From Thiosocius sp963736445 (GTDB lineage Bacteria; Pseudomonadota; Gammaproteobacteria; Chromatiales; Chromatiaceae), in contig CAVTOY010000003.1 in assembly GCA_963736445.1 (NCBI GenBank), forward strand, positions 7,838 through 71,837: a DNA stretch of 64,000 bases. The letters are read 5' to 3'. Positions 17,800 to 27,411 of the stretch are shown one piece after another. Every line of letters starts with the position of its first letter. Positions within the stretch are counted from its first letter, which is position 1. The notes under the pieces are model-generated. The model had not been told where the DNA came from, did not search any database, and was given only the letters and a program-made list of their open reading frames with translations. The translations under genes were made by a program, and so were the position numbers.

Positions 17800-18761
17800 T
17801 TTTTGCCTCCGGGTGAATTTTGTTGGCGACCGACCAGGTAGTCGCGCCATGTACCCTCTTCCATCATCGGGTTGAACAGCATGTAGTAAGGGCCACGATC
17901 GATATGGGCCAGCACGCCGTCGTTGTGCAGCTGGTACAACTCGTGATTTACGAGGGTTTTGCCGAGGCCCTGGTGAGCATGGTCCGGCGACTCCCATTCC
18001 ATGTGCACGAAGTACTGTGCCGGGGTCTGCGCCGGGATCGGTGGTTTGTCGAGCGGCTTGTCGCCATAGTTGGTCGCGTATCTGGGCGGATTCGCACCCA
18101 GGGTCGCCTTGGTCATGCCCTCCGGATCGAGCTGGAACGAACCGATCGCCGAGACACCGATCTGCTTCAAAAGCATCCAGCCGATCAGGCCCGGCGCCAG
18201 CTCCATCAGCCGGGTCAGGGTCCTGACCACGCCCTCTTCGAAATCTGTCTCGTGGCCGTGCATCACCCAGTGATCGCCGAGTGCCACGCTGCGTGCAGAA
18301 CTCAAAGCGACCTTCGGCACCCTGCCGCCCTCGGCGAAGCTTTGTCCGAGCTGCTGCGGCACGTCCATCATCCCGACCAGGTTGGGCAGGTCGGACTCGA
18401 CCACTTCGTACAGTGGCTCCCAGGGCCCTTCGACGACCATGTCGAGGCAGTGGCCGCACAGCTCATAGATGGTATCGAATTGCTGGTAGTGCATCTCTTC
18501 GTGCGAGGCGACATCCTTCCAGACCGTATACTGAAACATGCCGATCGGATTAAGGGTTTCGCGCATATCGAGATCGCCGCCGCCGTAGCGGCCGGCCATG
18601 GGATGGATACCCGTCTGCAGCAGTTGTTCGAAACCGAGGAAACCCGGATGTTTGGCGGTCGTGATGCAGACCTTCGGCCCTATCTTGTGCATGGTCTCGT
18701 AAGACTCTGGCCGGTTGGCTATCTTTGCCATGTTGATCGCGATGATGGGATTGCTCGACAT
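17796..18761 (-). CDS. sor: Sulfur oxygenase reductase (SOR)
   Basis: This 321-residue enzyme starts at the ATG at 18759-18761, behind AGGAGG. SOR disproportionates elemental sulfur with O2 to sulfite, thiosulfate and sulfide inside a cytoplasmic hollow particle, with no external cofactor. The catalytic residues of Acidianus SOR are all present, one position later: Cys32 in GPKVCITTAKHPGF; iron ligands His87 and His91 in SHEEMH and Glu115 in GPWEP; Cys102 and Cys105 in ELCGHC. The C-terminal half repeats the ferredoxin-like fold (GLIGWMLLKQIGVSAIGSFQ, then FVHMEW). Its stop overlaps the next gene, a truncated flavoprotein. A ferredoxin reductase-like gene diverges from it upstream. Confidence 0.93.
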   Translation of the reverse strand: MSSNPIIAINMAKIANRPESYETMHKIGPKVCITTAKHPGFLGFEQLLQTGIHPMAGRYGGGDLDMRETLNPIGMFQYTVWKDVASHEEMHYQQFDTIYELCGHCLDMVVEGPWEPLYEVVESDLPNLVGMMDVPQQLGQSFAEGGRVPKVALSSARSVALGDHWVMHGHETDFEEGVVRTLTRLMELAPGLIGWMLLKQIGVSAIGSFQLDPEGMTKATLGANPPRYATNYGDKPLDKPPIPAQTPAQYFVHMEWESPDHAHQGLGKTLVNHELYQLHNDGVLAHIDRGPYYMLFNPMMEEGTWRDYLVGRQQNSPGGKK

Positions 18762-19052
18762 CGGTGTCCTCCTGCTCTTGTCGACTTGCGGCGCCGCGCG
18801 TGGCCGCTCTCGCCATTGCAAGAGCCGCTGCAAGAACGATGCCAGCGCATAGACCGGGCGACGTCAGCGCGATCGATACACGGGGCCAGGGAAAGGTGGA
18901 CGAAATCCACCGGCGTCGGTGCATATCGCGCAGACGGCGCGGGCGTTTCGGCGCCGCGCGCACGCGCTGTTGGGTTGCCAATCCAATGGCTCGACTTCTG
19001 CTGATGAAAGTCACAATTGCCAACAGATGGCAGACTCGAAGGGAGACTTCTC

Positions 19053-19727
19053 ATGGCCGAACCGAACAAGTGCCGGCTGCTGATGCGCGAGCGCGAGACG
19101 CGTGACGTGCAGCGCTTCACCTTCAGCAAGCCCGATGGGCTCGATTACAGGCCGGGCCAGGGCGTGGATCTCGCGCTCGACCTCGACGACTGGCGTGACC
19201 AGTGGCGGCCCTTCACGCCAACCAGCCTGAACGGCGACGAGGTCCTGCAGTTCGTCATCAAGGCCTATCCCGATCACGACGGCGTGACCGAGCGATTGCA
19301 CCACCTGGCTGTCGGCGAGCAGGTGCTGATCAAGGAACCCTTTGGCACCATCCAGTACAAAGGGCCCGGTACCTTCATCGCCGGGGGTGCCGGTATAACG
19401 CCCTTCTTGTCGATCGTCCGTGACTTGGCGGCGCGCGGCGAGTCCGGCCGCAATACCCTGATCTTCGCGAACAAGACCTCGCGCGACATCATCTGCCGCA
19501 ACGAGCTGTTCGAGTTCTTCGCCCTGCATTGCCATTTCATCCTGTCGGAGGAGGAAAAGACAGGCTATTTCCATGGCCGGGTCGATCGTCACCTGCTCGG
19601 ATCGACGATCACCGATTTGTCGCAGATGTTCTACCTGTGCGGTCCGCCGGGATTCATCGATGCGGTCGGCGACGCCCTGGATGAAATGGGTGTAGCCAAA
19701 ACCACCATCATTAAGGAAGAGGCATAG
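19053..19727 (+). CDS. Ferredoxin-NADP reductase-like flavoprotein
   Basis: This 224-residue protein starts at 19053, with AAGGGAGA upstream. It has an FAD-binding barrel (RPGQGVDLALDLDDW, then WRPFTPTS as the flavin motif RxYT/S) and an NAD(P)-binding Rossmann half with FIAGGAGITPFLSI and YLCGPPGFIDAV. It lacks its own [2Fe-2S] domain, so it should pass electrons between NAD(P)H and a separate carrier. The gene diverges from SOR across a 290-base region, which suggests shared regulation and a role in the same sulfur or redox pathway. That link is inference. Confidence 0.85.
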   Translation: MAEPNKCRLLMRERETRDVQRFTFSKPDGLDYRPGQGVDLALDLDDWRDQWRPFTPTSLNGDEVLQFVIKAYPDHDGVTERLHHLAVGEQVLIKEPFGTIQYKGPGTFIAGGAGITPFLSIVRDLAARGESGRNTLIFANKTSRDIICRNELFEFFALHCHFILSEEEKTGYFHGRVDRHLLGSTITDLSQMFYLCGPPGFIDAVGDALDEMGVAKTTIIKEEA

Positions 19728-19901
19728 ACTACCGACATCGCTTGGTGCGGCGGCGGCCATGCCGCACGCCACAGTCCCGTAGCGCTGTCATTATCTATCC
19801 GAAGCACGTTCCAGTTCGATACAAAGCAGATCCACCATGTTCGAGAATCGCCAAGGGTGGGACTCGATTTAATTTTCAGGATGGACAGCCGGTGAACCGG
19901 G

Positions 19902-21236
19902 TCAATCTGTAGCGCGCCGCAGCATGCCATAGCCAACCACGGCGGCAACCGCGGAGGCGATGACGATGGCCAGCTTGGCCGCCGCGAGCGCCGAGCCGTC
20001 CGCAACCAGCGCAAGGTGGGCGATGAAGGTCGACATCGTAAAACCAACACCGGCCAGCAGGCCCACGCCCAGTAGGCGCGCATCGCTGAGCGCGTCCGGC
20101 CGGCTCGCGATACCCGCGCGCTCACCGAGACGCACGCCGAGATAGAGACCGACCGGTTTACCGACCATCAGGCCGGCCGCAATGCCGAGACCGACCGGGT
20201 CGACGACAAGTGCCTGCAGCACCGGCATGCTGATCTCGACACCGGCGTTCAAAAATGCGAACAGCGGCAATATCAGCAACGCCACGGGCAGTTCGAGGCT
20301 GTTTTCCCAGCGGCGCAGCGGCGTCGTCGCCGCCTGGGCAATGCGCTCGACCTCGGCAATGCGATTGTGTGTCCCGGCATCGGACAGCACTTCGCTTTGA
20401 TGGGTCTGCGGATCGACTGCATCCACAGCGCTGCGCACGCGCCGATGCATCTTGTCCGGGGCGATACGTGGCCGCGCCGGGACAGTCGCCGCGACGATGA
20501 CCCCGGCGATACTGGCATGTATTCCGGATTGAACGATCGCCGCCCACAAACCGATACCGGCCAGTACGTAGAGCAGCGGATGTCGGGCACCAGCCAGATT
20601 CAGCGCCAGCAGGACGCCGAGCAGGCCCAGCGCGGCCGACAGAGCGACGATATCCAGGCTCTTTGTATACACGACGGCGATCACGAGGATAGCGCCGATG
20701 TCGTCGACGATGGCCACCCCGACCAGGAATGCGACCACACTGCGCGGCACACGCGTACCTAGCGCCGCGAGTACGCCGATTGCCAGCGCCGTATCCGTCG
20801 CCATCGGGATTCCCCAGCCGGTGGAGACCCCTTCCGCGCTCCACGCGTTGAACGCCAGGTACATGCCAGCAGGCACAAGCATGCCGCCGAGTGCCGCGCT
20901 GAGCAACAACCCGCGGCGCTGACTGTCCTGCAACTCGCCGACCAGCAACTCACGCTTGACCTCCAGACCGATCAGGAAGAAAAACACCGCGATGAGGCCG
21001 TCATTCACCAGATGCAGCAATGACCACGCAAGCGTGTGGTCACCGATCACGATACCCAAGCGGTAGTGCTGCAGGTTTTCGAGGACGCCGGAGACCGTCG
21101 AGTTCGCGACCAGAATAGCCGCCAACAGTGCAAACAGCAGCAACGCGCTCGCGGTCGTCTGGGCACCGATGAAGGCGGCAAAAGGTTCACGCAGAGGGTC
21201 GAGTTGTTTTTCGAGTTTTGGTTTCAGGTCTTGCAT
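19902..21236 (-). CDS. nhaA: NhaA-type Na+/H+ antiporter
   Basis: This 444-residue, twelve-helix carrier expels sodium in exchange for protons. The family core is clear: VFFFLIGLEVKREL, MATDTALAIGVLAALG (Asp148, matching Asp133 of E. coli) and VAIVDDIGAI (Asp178-Asp179, matching the Asp163-Asp164 transport pair). The protein is about 55 residues longer than E. coli NhaA, mostly through a hydrophilic loop (about 285-315) and the N-terminus. It suggests life in saline or alkaline conditions. Confidence 0.95.
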   Translation of the reverse strand: MQDLKPKLEKQLDPLREPFAAFIGAQTTASALLLFALLAAILVANSTVSGVLENLQHYRLGIVIGDHTLAWSLLHLVNDGLIAVFFFLIGLEVKRELLVGELQDSQRRGLLLSAALGGMLVPAGMYLAFNAWSAEGVSTGWGIPMATDTALAIGVLAALGTRVPRSVVAFLVGVAIVDDIGAILVIAVVYTKSLDIVALSAALGLLGVLLALNLAGARHPLLYVLAGIGLWAAIVQSGIHASIAGVIVAATVPARPRIAPDKMHRRVRSAVDAVDPQTHQSEVLSDAGTHNRIAEVERIAQAATTPLRRWENSLELPVALLILPLFAFLNAGVEISMPVLQALVVDPVGLGIAAGLMVGKPVGLYLGVRLGERAGIASRPDALSDARLLGVGLLAGVGFTMSTFIAHLALVADGSALAAAKLAIVIASAVAAVVGYGMLRRATD

Positions 21237-21597
21237 GGGCGCTCTGTCGCTGTAGCGGTGTTGCCTGTGACACGACGCAGGAAGCGGCAGGCAAACCGCA
21301 ACCCTGTCGTTGACGACCTAGCAGCTGCAAGAGCGGTGCCATGCGTGGCGTCCGCCTGCACCGCGGCACTATTCGGTAGCCCCGGCCGACTGCGTGGCCG
21401 GTAGACACACCCGCGCCCAGGCGAGCGACATGCCCACCAAGCGGCTACAGCGTTCAGATATCTCGCGCGCTGCCTCCGGACGGTGGTCGCAGCATGCAAC
21501 TATGCCGAAACCCGCCCCACCCGGGTTGCCAGCCGGCCTTGCACGGCCAGGTGGTTCATTTCCGCCAAGTGAGCGGACAGAATGACCGGCTGGGCGT

Positions 21598-22720
21598 ATG
21601 TTCAAGTTGCCCCCGGAAGCTCTCGCCCGCGATCTCATGGGTCGCCCGGCCGTCTATCCACGCCTTCGTCATCTGGCCTATGCTGCAGGCATGCTGCACC
21701 AGTTCGCCTGTCTGCGTCGCCGCCTGGACACCAGCATCTGGCTGATCCCGGCCATGTTCTGTCTTGTAAGCCTGGTGCTCGGCATGCTGATGCTGTGGCT
21801 GGACCGGACCGTGGCCTACCGCTTCACATCATTGCAGATGTTCTCAATGCCGGTCGATTCGGCGCGCCAGGTGTTGAGCGTCATCGCGGGATCCGTGATC
21901 AGCGTCGGCGGGGTGTCGTTTTCCGTGACCATGGTCGCGCTGACGCTGACATCGGGCCAGTACGGTCCCAAGGTGCTGCGTCACTTCCTCGAGGACAACG
22001 ACAGCAAGATCAGCCTGGGGTTGTTTCTGGGCGCTTACGTCTACGCGCTGGCGGGCCTGGCCGAGGAGAGCCGCGCCGACAACCGCTCGCACGATGTCAT
22101 CGCCTGGCGTCGCCGGGCGCGGGGCCACAAACCGCGCCTGGTCGCCCACCCCGGTTCCGGTTACGTCCATAGCATCGACCACGCAGGACTGGTTCGTGGT
22201 GCGAGAAACACGACAGTTGCCTGCAGGTGCGCGTGCGCGCCGGAGATTTTATGGCCGGCGGCAGCGGCGTCTTCAAGGTCTACGGGTGTCCGCAGGACGA
22301 TCTCGAAGCCGCCGTCGAGGCATTGAACCGGCATATTCTGACCGGTCCGGTGAGGACGTCGGCCCAGGATCCGGAGTTCCCGATCACGCAACTCAACCAG
22401 TTGGCGGCTCGCGCGCTTTCACCGGGCATCAATGATCCCGGCACGGCAGTCAGCTGCATCGACTCCTTTTCACTCGCGCTGGCACAGATCGTCGACCGCG
22501 ACCTCCCGGTCATGTCTTCAACGACAGCCAGGGCGCGGGCGGGTAGCCGTGCAACCGCCGGCCGGTCCCTTTACACTTCGACATGGTGCATTTGCGCCAC
22601 CTGGCGTCGCAATTCGAACACCGCAGGCCGCGTCTGGGCCTGGAATCACCGTTGCTACGGCGTCGGCGAGATGGTACGCAGATTGCTGGACAATCTTCGG
22701 CAATGCGTGCACGAGCGGTC
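21598..22720 (+). pseudogene. Decayed DUF2254 membrane protein gene
   Basis: Residues 1-155 or so match DUF2254: RRLDTSIWLIPAMFCLVSL, ARQVLSVIAGSVISVGGVSF, and TLTSGQYGPKVLRHFLEDN. After GLFLGAYVYALAG (about 22060) the third and fourth membrane helices are missing, and after a junk stretch GSGYVHSIDHAGLV resumes. A frame change near 22215 then brings VRVRAGDFMAGGSGVF and PITQLNQLAARALSPGINDPGTA, also DUF2254, and the reading decays again after 22510. An internal deletion plus at least one frameshift make this a pseudogene. The intact family has about 420-450 residues and unknown function. Confidence 0.7.
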
Positions 22721-22748
22721 ACCTCTATTGAAAAGCGACAGCAGTTCC

Positions 22749-23498
22749 ATGGACAAAGCACCCGAGCCAGGCCAGTCGGAAGCCACACCCACGGCATCGC
22801 CGCCCCAGGGCGACCAGCTTGACCTGTTGTCGTGCCAGGCGCAGCTCGCCAGCGATGCGCGCAGCGCATCGCTGCGGGCGCTCTCCGGACGACTGGCTCA
22901 CCAGATCCGCAACCCACTGGCCGCTGTGCGTGCCGCTTGCAGCGGGTTGCGTGCGGAGATTCAAGATGCCGATCAGCGCGAGACGCTCGACCTCACCCTG
23001 GTCGAGATCGATCGCATGCTAGGTTTCGTCAAGGCAACCGTACAGACTATACCCGACGCGTCTGAGAAGCCTGAGCCTCTCGACGTCGGCGCCGAGACCG
23101 CAGACGTCGTCGAAATCCTACGCGCCAGTCACACCACCGGTACGCAGTTTCGTGTCATCCGCCAGACCGCACCGTACTGCAGCCTGCCGCGCCATAGCCT
23201 GCGAGCCGCCGTCTACAGCATCCTCGATCACCTCGCCGAAGTCGCTGATGTCGACGCCGTCGATGTCGATATCATCAGTGACGACGGCCGCGTGCAGGTG
23301 CGCTTCAGCGTCGTCGGCGGCATGTCAAGCAACGCCGCACTCGCGACCGGCATGATGTCACCGACCGGTTGGGTTCAACCCGTCGGCCTGCTCGTTGCCG
23401 AGCGCTTCGCCCGTGACCATGGCGGGTGCATGCTACATGCCAACAACGGTGAGAACATTCAGACCTTCACTCTCGACCTGCCGTGCTCCCATGAGTGA
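22749..23498 (+). CDS. Histidine kinase with degenerate ATP-binding domain
   Basis: The protein has 249 residues if it starts at the ATG at 22749; the frame continues upstream into the DUF2254 remnant. The H-box is good: LSGRLAHQIRNPLAAV, with His51 as phospho-acceptor. The following ATPase-like domain lacks the hallmark residues. The N-box position reads YSILDHLAEVAD instead of having the catalytic Asn, and no DxGxG box is visible. Only the C-terminal strand-helix (LLVAERFARDHGG) looks normal. It overlaps the NtrC-family regulator gene by 8 bases, so they form a pair. It may act as a phosphatase or be phosphorylated by another kinase. Confidence 0.75.
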   Translation: MDKAPEPGQSEATPTASPPQGDQLDLLSCQAQLASDARSASLRALSGRLAHQIRNPLAAVRAACSGLRAEIQDADQRETLDLTLVEIDRMLGFVKATVQTIPDASEKPEPLDVGAETADVVEILRASHTTGTQFRVIRQTAPYCSLPRHSLRAAVYSILDHLAEVADVDAVDVDIISDDGRVQVRFSVVGGMSSNAALATGMMSPTGWVQPVGLLVAERFARDHGGCMLHANNGENIQTFTLDLPCSHE

Positions 23499-24882
23499 CA
23501 CCCTATTGGTTATCGAAGACGAAGCCCTGCTCGGGCGGGAAATGCAACGCCGTTTCGTCAAACAGGGCTGGGACGTCGTGCTCAGCCGGGACCTCGCCGA
23601 CGCGCGCCAGCAAATCGTGGATGCGCGGATCGCGCCGCTCGCTGTACTTGCCGACATGAACCTACCCGACGGCAACAGTCTCGACCTACTGACGGAACTG
23701 CGCCACACGGAAAAGGACGTCGGTGAATGGATCTTCCTGACCGCCTACGGAACGATCCCGGAATCGGTCCGGGCACTGCAGCTTGGCGCCCACGACTTCA
23801 TCGAGAAGCCGGTCGATGACGCGCGCCTGGACCTCGCGGTACAGCGGGCCGCGCGCAGCGCCCGGGCGCAACGCCGACTCTCCTACGCATCGGCGACCGA
23901 GGCCGCCAAATATCGTATCGAGCAATTCGTCGGCCACAGCGAACGTGCAGCCGAGACCCGGCTCATGCTGAGCCAGATCGCGCAGGCCGACTTCAGTGCC
24001 CTGGTGTTGCGCGGCGATACCGGCACCGGCAAGGGGCTGGCCGCTCGTATCCTGCATTACAACGGCCCACGCGCCGACGGTCCGATGATCGAAGTCAACT
24101 GCGCGGCACTGCCGGACGAACTGCTCGAATCGGAGCTGTTCGGCCATGAGGCGGGGGCATTCACCGGCGCCAAGAATCGACGTGAGGGCCTGTTCGAGCA
24201 GGCCAACGGTGGCACTCTTTTTCTCGATGAGATCGCCGAGATGCCGCTGGGCCTGCAGGCAAAGCTGCTCAAGGCCGTTGAAGACCGCAGGGTACGCCAT
24301 GTCGGGGGCAACCGCGAGATCAGTGTCGACGTAACGATCATTACGGCCACCAACCGAGACCTCGAAACAGAGGTCGCCGAAGGTCGTTTCCGCAGTGATC
24401 TCTACCACCGGCTGAGCGTATTTCAGGTCGTGCTGCCGAGCCTGGCCCACCGCGTCGAAGACATCGAAGACCTCGTCCAGGTCTTCGTTGCATCGTTCAA
24501 TAAGCGGCGCAACCAGCGTATCGAGCACATATCCGATGATTTCTGGGACCAGCTGCGACAGTACGAATGGCCCGGTAACGTACGCGAACTACGCAACGTA
24601 ATCGAGCGATGTGCGTTGCTATCGCGCGGCAATGCGCTGGAGACGCGTTGGCTGCAATTGAATGCCGCCGACAGGCCGCAGACGACAACCGACGGCGACA
24701 CCGTCTGCTTTCCCCTCGACGGCTCGGTCACCCTCGACGACGTCGAGAGACGCATGATCGAGGAAGCATTACGTCATGAGCACGGCAATGTCACACGGAC
24801 TGCCGCGCGGCTGGGCATCAGCCGGCAGACCATGCGTTACCGAATCGCAAAGCACCACATCGATGCAGCCGCGTTACAGTAG
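23491..24882 (+). CDS. NtrC-family sigma-54-dependent response regulator
   Basis: This 463-residue activator has a receiver domain (Asp55 in VLADMNLPDG), a AAA+ domain (Walker A GDTGTGKG at 175-182, the sigma-54 contact GAFTGA at 222-227, Walker B GGTLFLDEIAE) and a C-terminal FIS-type helix-turn-helix (TRTAARLGISRQTMRYRI). It would open RNA polymerase-sigma-54 promoters when phosphorylated. The Walker A motif ends in Gly where Glu is usual (GESGTGKE). Its partner is the degenerate kinase gene that overlaps it by 8 bases. No target promoter was identified in the window. Confidence 0.93.
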   Translation: MSDTLLVIEDEALLGREMQRRFVKQGWDVVLSRDLADARQQIVDARIAPLAVLADMNLPDGNSLDLLTELRHTEKDVGEWIFLTAYGTIPESVRALQLGAHDFIEKPVDDARLDLAVQRAARSARAQRRLSYASATEAAKYRIEQFVGHSERAAETRLMLSQIAQADFSALVLRGDTGTGKGLAARILHYNGPRADGPMIEVNCAALPDELLESELFGHEAGAFTGAKNRREGLFEQANGGTLFLDEIAEMPLGLQAKLLKAVEDRRVRHVGGNREISVDVTIITATNRDLETEVAEGRFRSDLYHRLSVFQVVLPSLAHRVEDIEDLVQVFVASFNKRRNQRIEHISDDFWDQLRQYEWPGNVRELRNVIERCALLSRGNALETRWLQLNAADRPQTTTDGDTVCFPLDGSVTLDDVERRMIEEALRHEHGNVTRTAARLGISRQTMRYRIAKHHIDAAALQ

Positions 24883-25344
24883 TCGTCGCACGAGCAGACG
24901 TCGAACCGAAAAATGCCGCGGCCCATGTACGTGCCATGCAGCAGGGTGCCCGTAACGCCTCGTAATGCGCCGCAGGTGCTGCATAGTCCGGTCTTGACAG
25001 ACGGCATATATCGACCGCCGAGGTTCATTTGCGACTGCAGGTCAGCCAAGTCTGCTTCGTCATTCCGCGACGGATGACCGTGGCGACGCAGACCGGCACG
25101 TACAAAAACCGATGGCATCGCCATCGGTTTCACATCTTGGTCCGAGGCCGTCGCACCGGCAGTCACCCTATGCGCGAGGACCGACGTGCGCAGATCACTC
25201 GATTTTATCGCGCAACTTGTCCCCGGCCTCTTCTATCTTGAGCATGCGCCGGTTCTATGCGCATACATGGGCAGATGACATGCAGTATCTGATCCTCGAT
25301 CAACGCGCCGGAGGTCATGACAGTGCGGCTTCGACGCCACGATT
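24883..25344. other. Intergenic region between convergent genes
   Basis: The NtrC-type gene ends here from the left and the hybrid kinase gene ends here from the right. No gene is supported. It contains a strong hairpin terminator at 25104-25130. Confidence 0.6.
25104..25130 (-). terminator. Rho-independent terminator
   Basis: An 11-base-pair perfect stem (AAACCGATGGC pairing with GCCATCGGTTT) closes on a three-base loop. On the minus strand it is followed by a run of five T residues. It lies about 215 bases past the stop of the minus-strand hybrid kinase gene and should end that transcript. It may also stop plus-strand transcription weakly. Confidence 0.75.
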
Positions 25345-26769
25345 TCAGCTGCCTAGCAACTCCTCGGCCGTGGCTGGCTTCACAAAGTAGGCATGAAAGC
25401 CGGCCTGCTCGGCCGCTAGACGGTAGGCTGACTCGTCAGAGCCGCTGTAGGCCACGAAGCGACACCCGGCAAGCTCGCTATCGCGGGCAAGCTCGCGACA
25501 CAGGTCATAGCCGGACATGTCCGGCAGGTCGAGGTCGAGGATCACCAGGTCGGGGGTGCGCCGTTTCACCATCATCAACGCCTCCGCCGCCGAGGCAGCG
25601 ACATCGACCTCGCAGTTGAGCCGCTTCAATGCACGTGCCGTCACTCGCGACAACAGTGGCTGATCGTCGACGAGCAGGACGCGCGTCGCATTCTTAATCT
25701 TGCGCTTATCGTCGACCGGCTGTTGCGCCGACATATCCTCCGCGTCCGGCACCCTTGCCGGTATCGTCAAGCGAAAACGGCTGCCTTCGCCCGGGGTGCT
25801 GCGTACCTCGAGGTCACCGCTGAGCCCCCGTGCCAGTTGCCGACTCAGTGCCAGGCCAATGCCCAGGCCTGCCGACCGGCGCCGGCCCGCATGCCCCTGG
25901 GCAAACGGCTCGAAGGCACGCACGATATCGTCTGGCGCCATACCCGGCCCGGTATCCTCGACATCGAAGCGCAGCACACTACCCTGGAGACCCTCTTCGA
26001 CGCCCAGAGTCAGTGTGATCTGCCCCGTCTGCGTGTACTTGACCGCATTGTCCAACAGGTTCTGCAGGATACGCCGCAGCGCTGTCTGGTCGGTCACGAA
26101 CACGGACGGAAACGCGGCGTCACGCTGCAGGCGCAACGCTAGGCCCTTGCGTCGCGCACTTTGCTCGGCGACCGGCACCAGTTGCCCTACGAGCCGATCG
26201 ATGGACACTCGCTCGCCGTCACGCACGCCGTCTGGTTCGCCGGCGCGGAAGGCATTCAGCATGTCTTCGATGATACGCAGCATGTAAACGGCACTTTCGT
26301 GCAGCGACTCGAGGCTTTCGGCGGACGCCGCGTCGTCAGTGCGATCCTGCAGTTCTCGCATCTGCTGGACAATAGCCGCAAGCGGCGAACGCAACTCATG
26401 GCTCAGCTTTGCCAGCGGCGCCCACTGCGATTGGCCGTCCTCGCGGACGGCTTCGTCCGCCGGCCAACAGAGTCCGACAACCGACGAGCCCGACGACCCA
26501 CCGAGCAGCTGCAGCTGGTGTGCGCCGTTGGCGCCGCTTTTGAGCATGATGGCCGTACGGAACGTCCGCTGGACGACCAGCGCTTGCTGCAGCTGGGCAG
26601 TCAGGTGATGCCAGTTCTCATCGTCTACGAATCCGCGGATGTCCTGCAATGCGTCACCGTCGGCCCACTGCACACCCAGCGCGTCAGGCGTTTCCTTGTC
26701 CCACACCCAGGCGCCCGCCCCTGTGCTCGACAGGGCCATGAGCACTAGATCTGTGCCTGATAGATCCAT
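25345..26769 (-). CDS. Cytoplasmic hybrid histidine kinase with receiver
   Basis: I choose the ATG at 26769 (GAGGAGAGG upstream), giving 474 residues; an upstream start at 26829 adds 20. A PAS-like N-terminus (to about 105) is followed by HisKA with LAKLSHELRSPLAAIV (His124) and HATPase_c with LLDNAVKYT, VEDTGPGMAP and a Gly-rich lid GLGIGLALSRQLARG. A C-terminal receiver domain follows, with VILDLDLPDMSG. All catalytic motifs are intact. There are no membrane segments, so it senses a cytoplasmic cue. No stand-alone regulator is adjacent, so a phosphorelay to a distant partner is likely. Confidence 0.9.
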   Translation of the reverse strand: MDLSGTDLVLMALSSTGAGAWVWDKETPDALGVQWADGDALQDIRGFVDDENWHHLTAQLQQALVVQRTFRTAIMLKSGANGAHQLQLLGGSSGSSVVGLCWPADEAVREDGQSQWAPLAKLSHELRSPLAAIVQQMRELQDRTDDAASAESLESLHESAVYMLRIIEDMLNAFRAGEPDGVRDGERVSIDRLVGQLVPVAEQSARRKGLALRLQRDAAFPSVFVTDQTALRRILQNLLDNAVKYTQTGQITLTLGVEEGLQGSVLRFDVEDTGPGMAPDDIVRAFEPFAQGHAGRRRSAGLGIGLALSRQLARGLSGDLEVRSTPGEGSRFRLTIPARVPDAEDMSAQQPVDDKRKIKNATRVLLVDDQPLLSRVTARALKRLNCEVDVAASAAEALMMVKRRTPDLVILDLDLPDMSGYDLCRELARDSELAGCRFVAYSGSDESAYRLAAEQAGFHAYFVKPATAEELLGS

Positions 26770-26966
26770 TGCGGTGACACCTCTCCTCGCATCGCGCCCC
26801 GACACAGCTGCCAGGAAATCCCGATACATTGCCCGGCCGGCCCGAACAAGGCCCTCAGCAGCCGCAAGCGCGCAATTCGATGAGGTCGCAGCAACGATAA
26901 GCCAACTCGCGGGCTGAGACGACCCGAATTTATCTGACCGCTCCAGGGGATAAAAGTCAGGAAGGT

Positions 26967-27215
26967 CAACAATACTCCAGGTATGCTGCCGCCGGTGGAC
27001 AAGCTCGAAGCGCTGATCACCCAGCTAGGCATTGACAATGATACGCATGTCGTGATCGGTCCTCGCGGCAACAACGCCAAGAGCATGGGGGCGGCCACCC
27101 GCGTTTACTGGACCTTCGAGGTCACAACCAGGTCTCGATCCTCAACGGCGGTACTGAGGGCTTCGCCGCTGACAACAAGAACGTACTGGAACCGGGTATC
27201 CGAGATAGCAAAAGC
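26967..27215 (+). pseudogene. Rhodanese-domain remnant
   Basis: The plus strand reads PGMLPPVDKLEALITQLGI, then NDTHVVIGPRGNNAKSMGAA and TRVYWTF. After a one-base shift near 27118 it continues GHNQVSILNGGTEGFAADN. This is the middle of a thiosulfate sulfurtransferase, where intact genes have VYWTFRVLGHDQVSILDGG. The catalytic Cys loop is not visible, and both ends are missing. It is a gene fragment, notable because it is one more sulfur-metabolism gene in this window. Confidence 0.55.
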
Positions 27216-27411
27216 ACATCTTCCGTTCTCTGGGGCGACGGCTGTATACGAAAAAATAGGTATCGCTGAGGTGCAGCGCCTATGCCGGTTTGTACCCGAT
27301 TTGGTTCGAAGCCGTCGCATGCGCTTCCTTCCCTTCTTGACCCTGACCGTTATTCGAATAAGACTTCAAAGATGGGCTGCGACTTCATTGGTTGCGTGGA
27401 CATTCGTAACG

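Noticed and set aside
17820..19004. A 394-codon plus-strand open frame
   Set aside because: It is the mirror of the SOR gene and extends across the divergent promoter region. There is no protein family resemblance.
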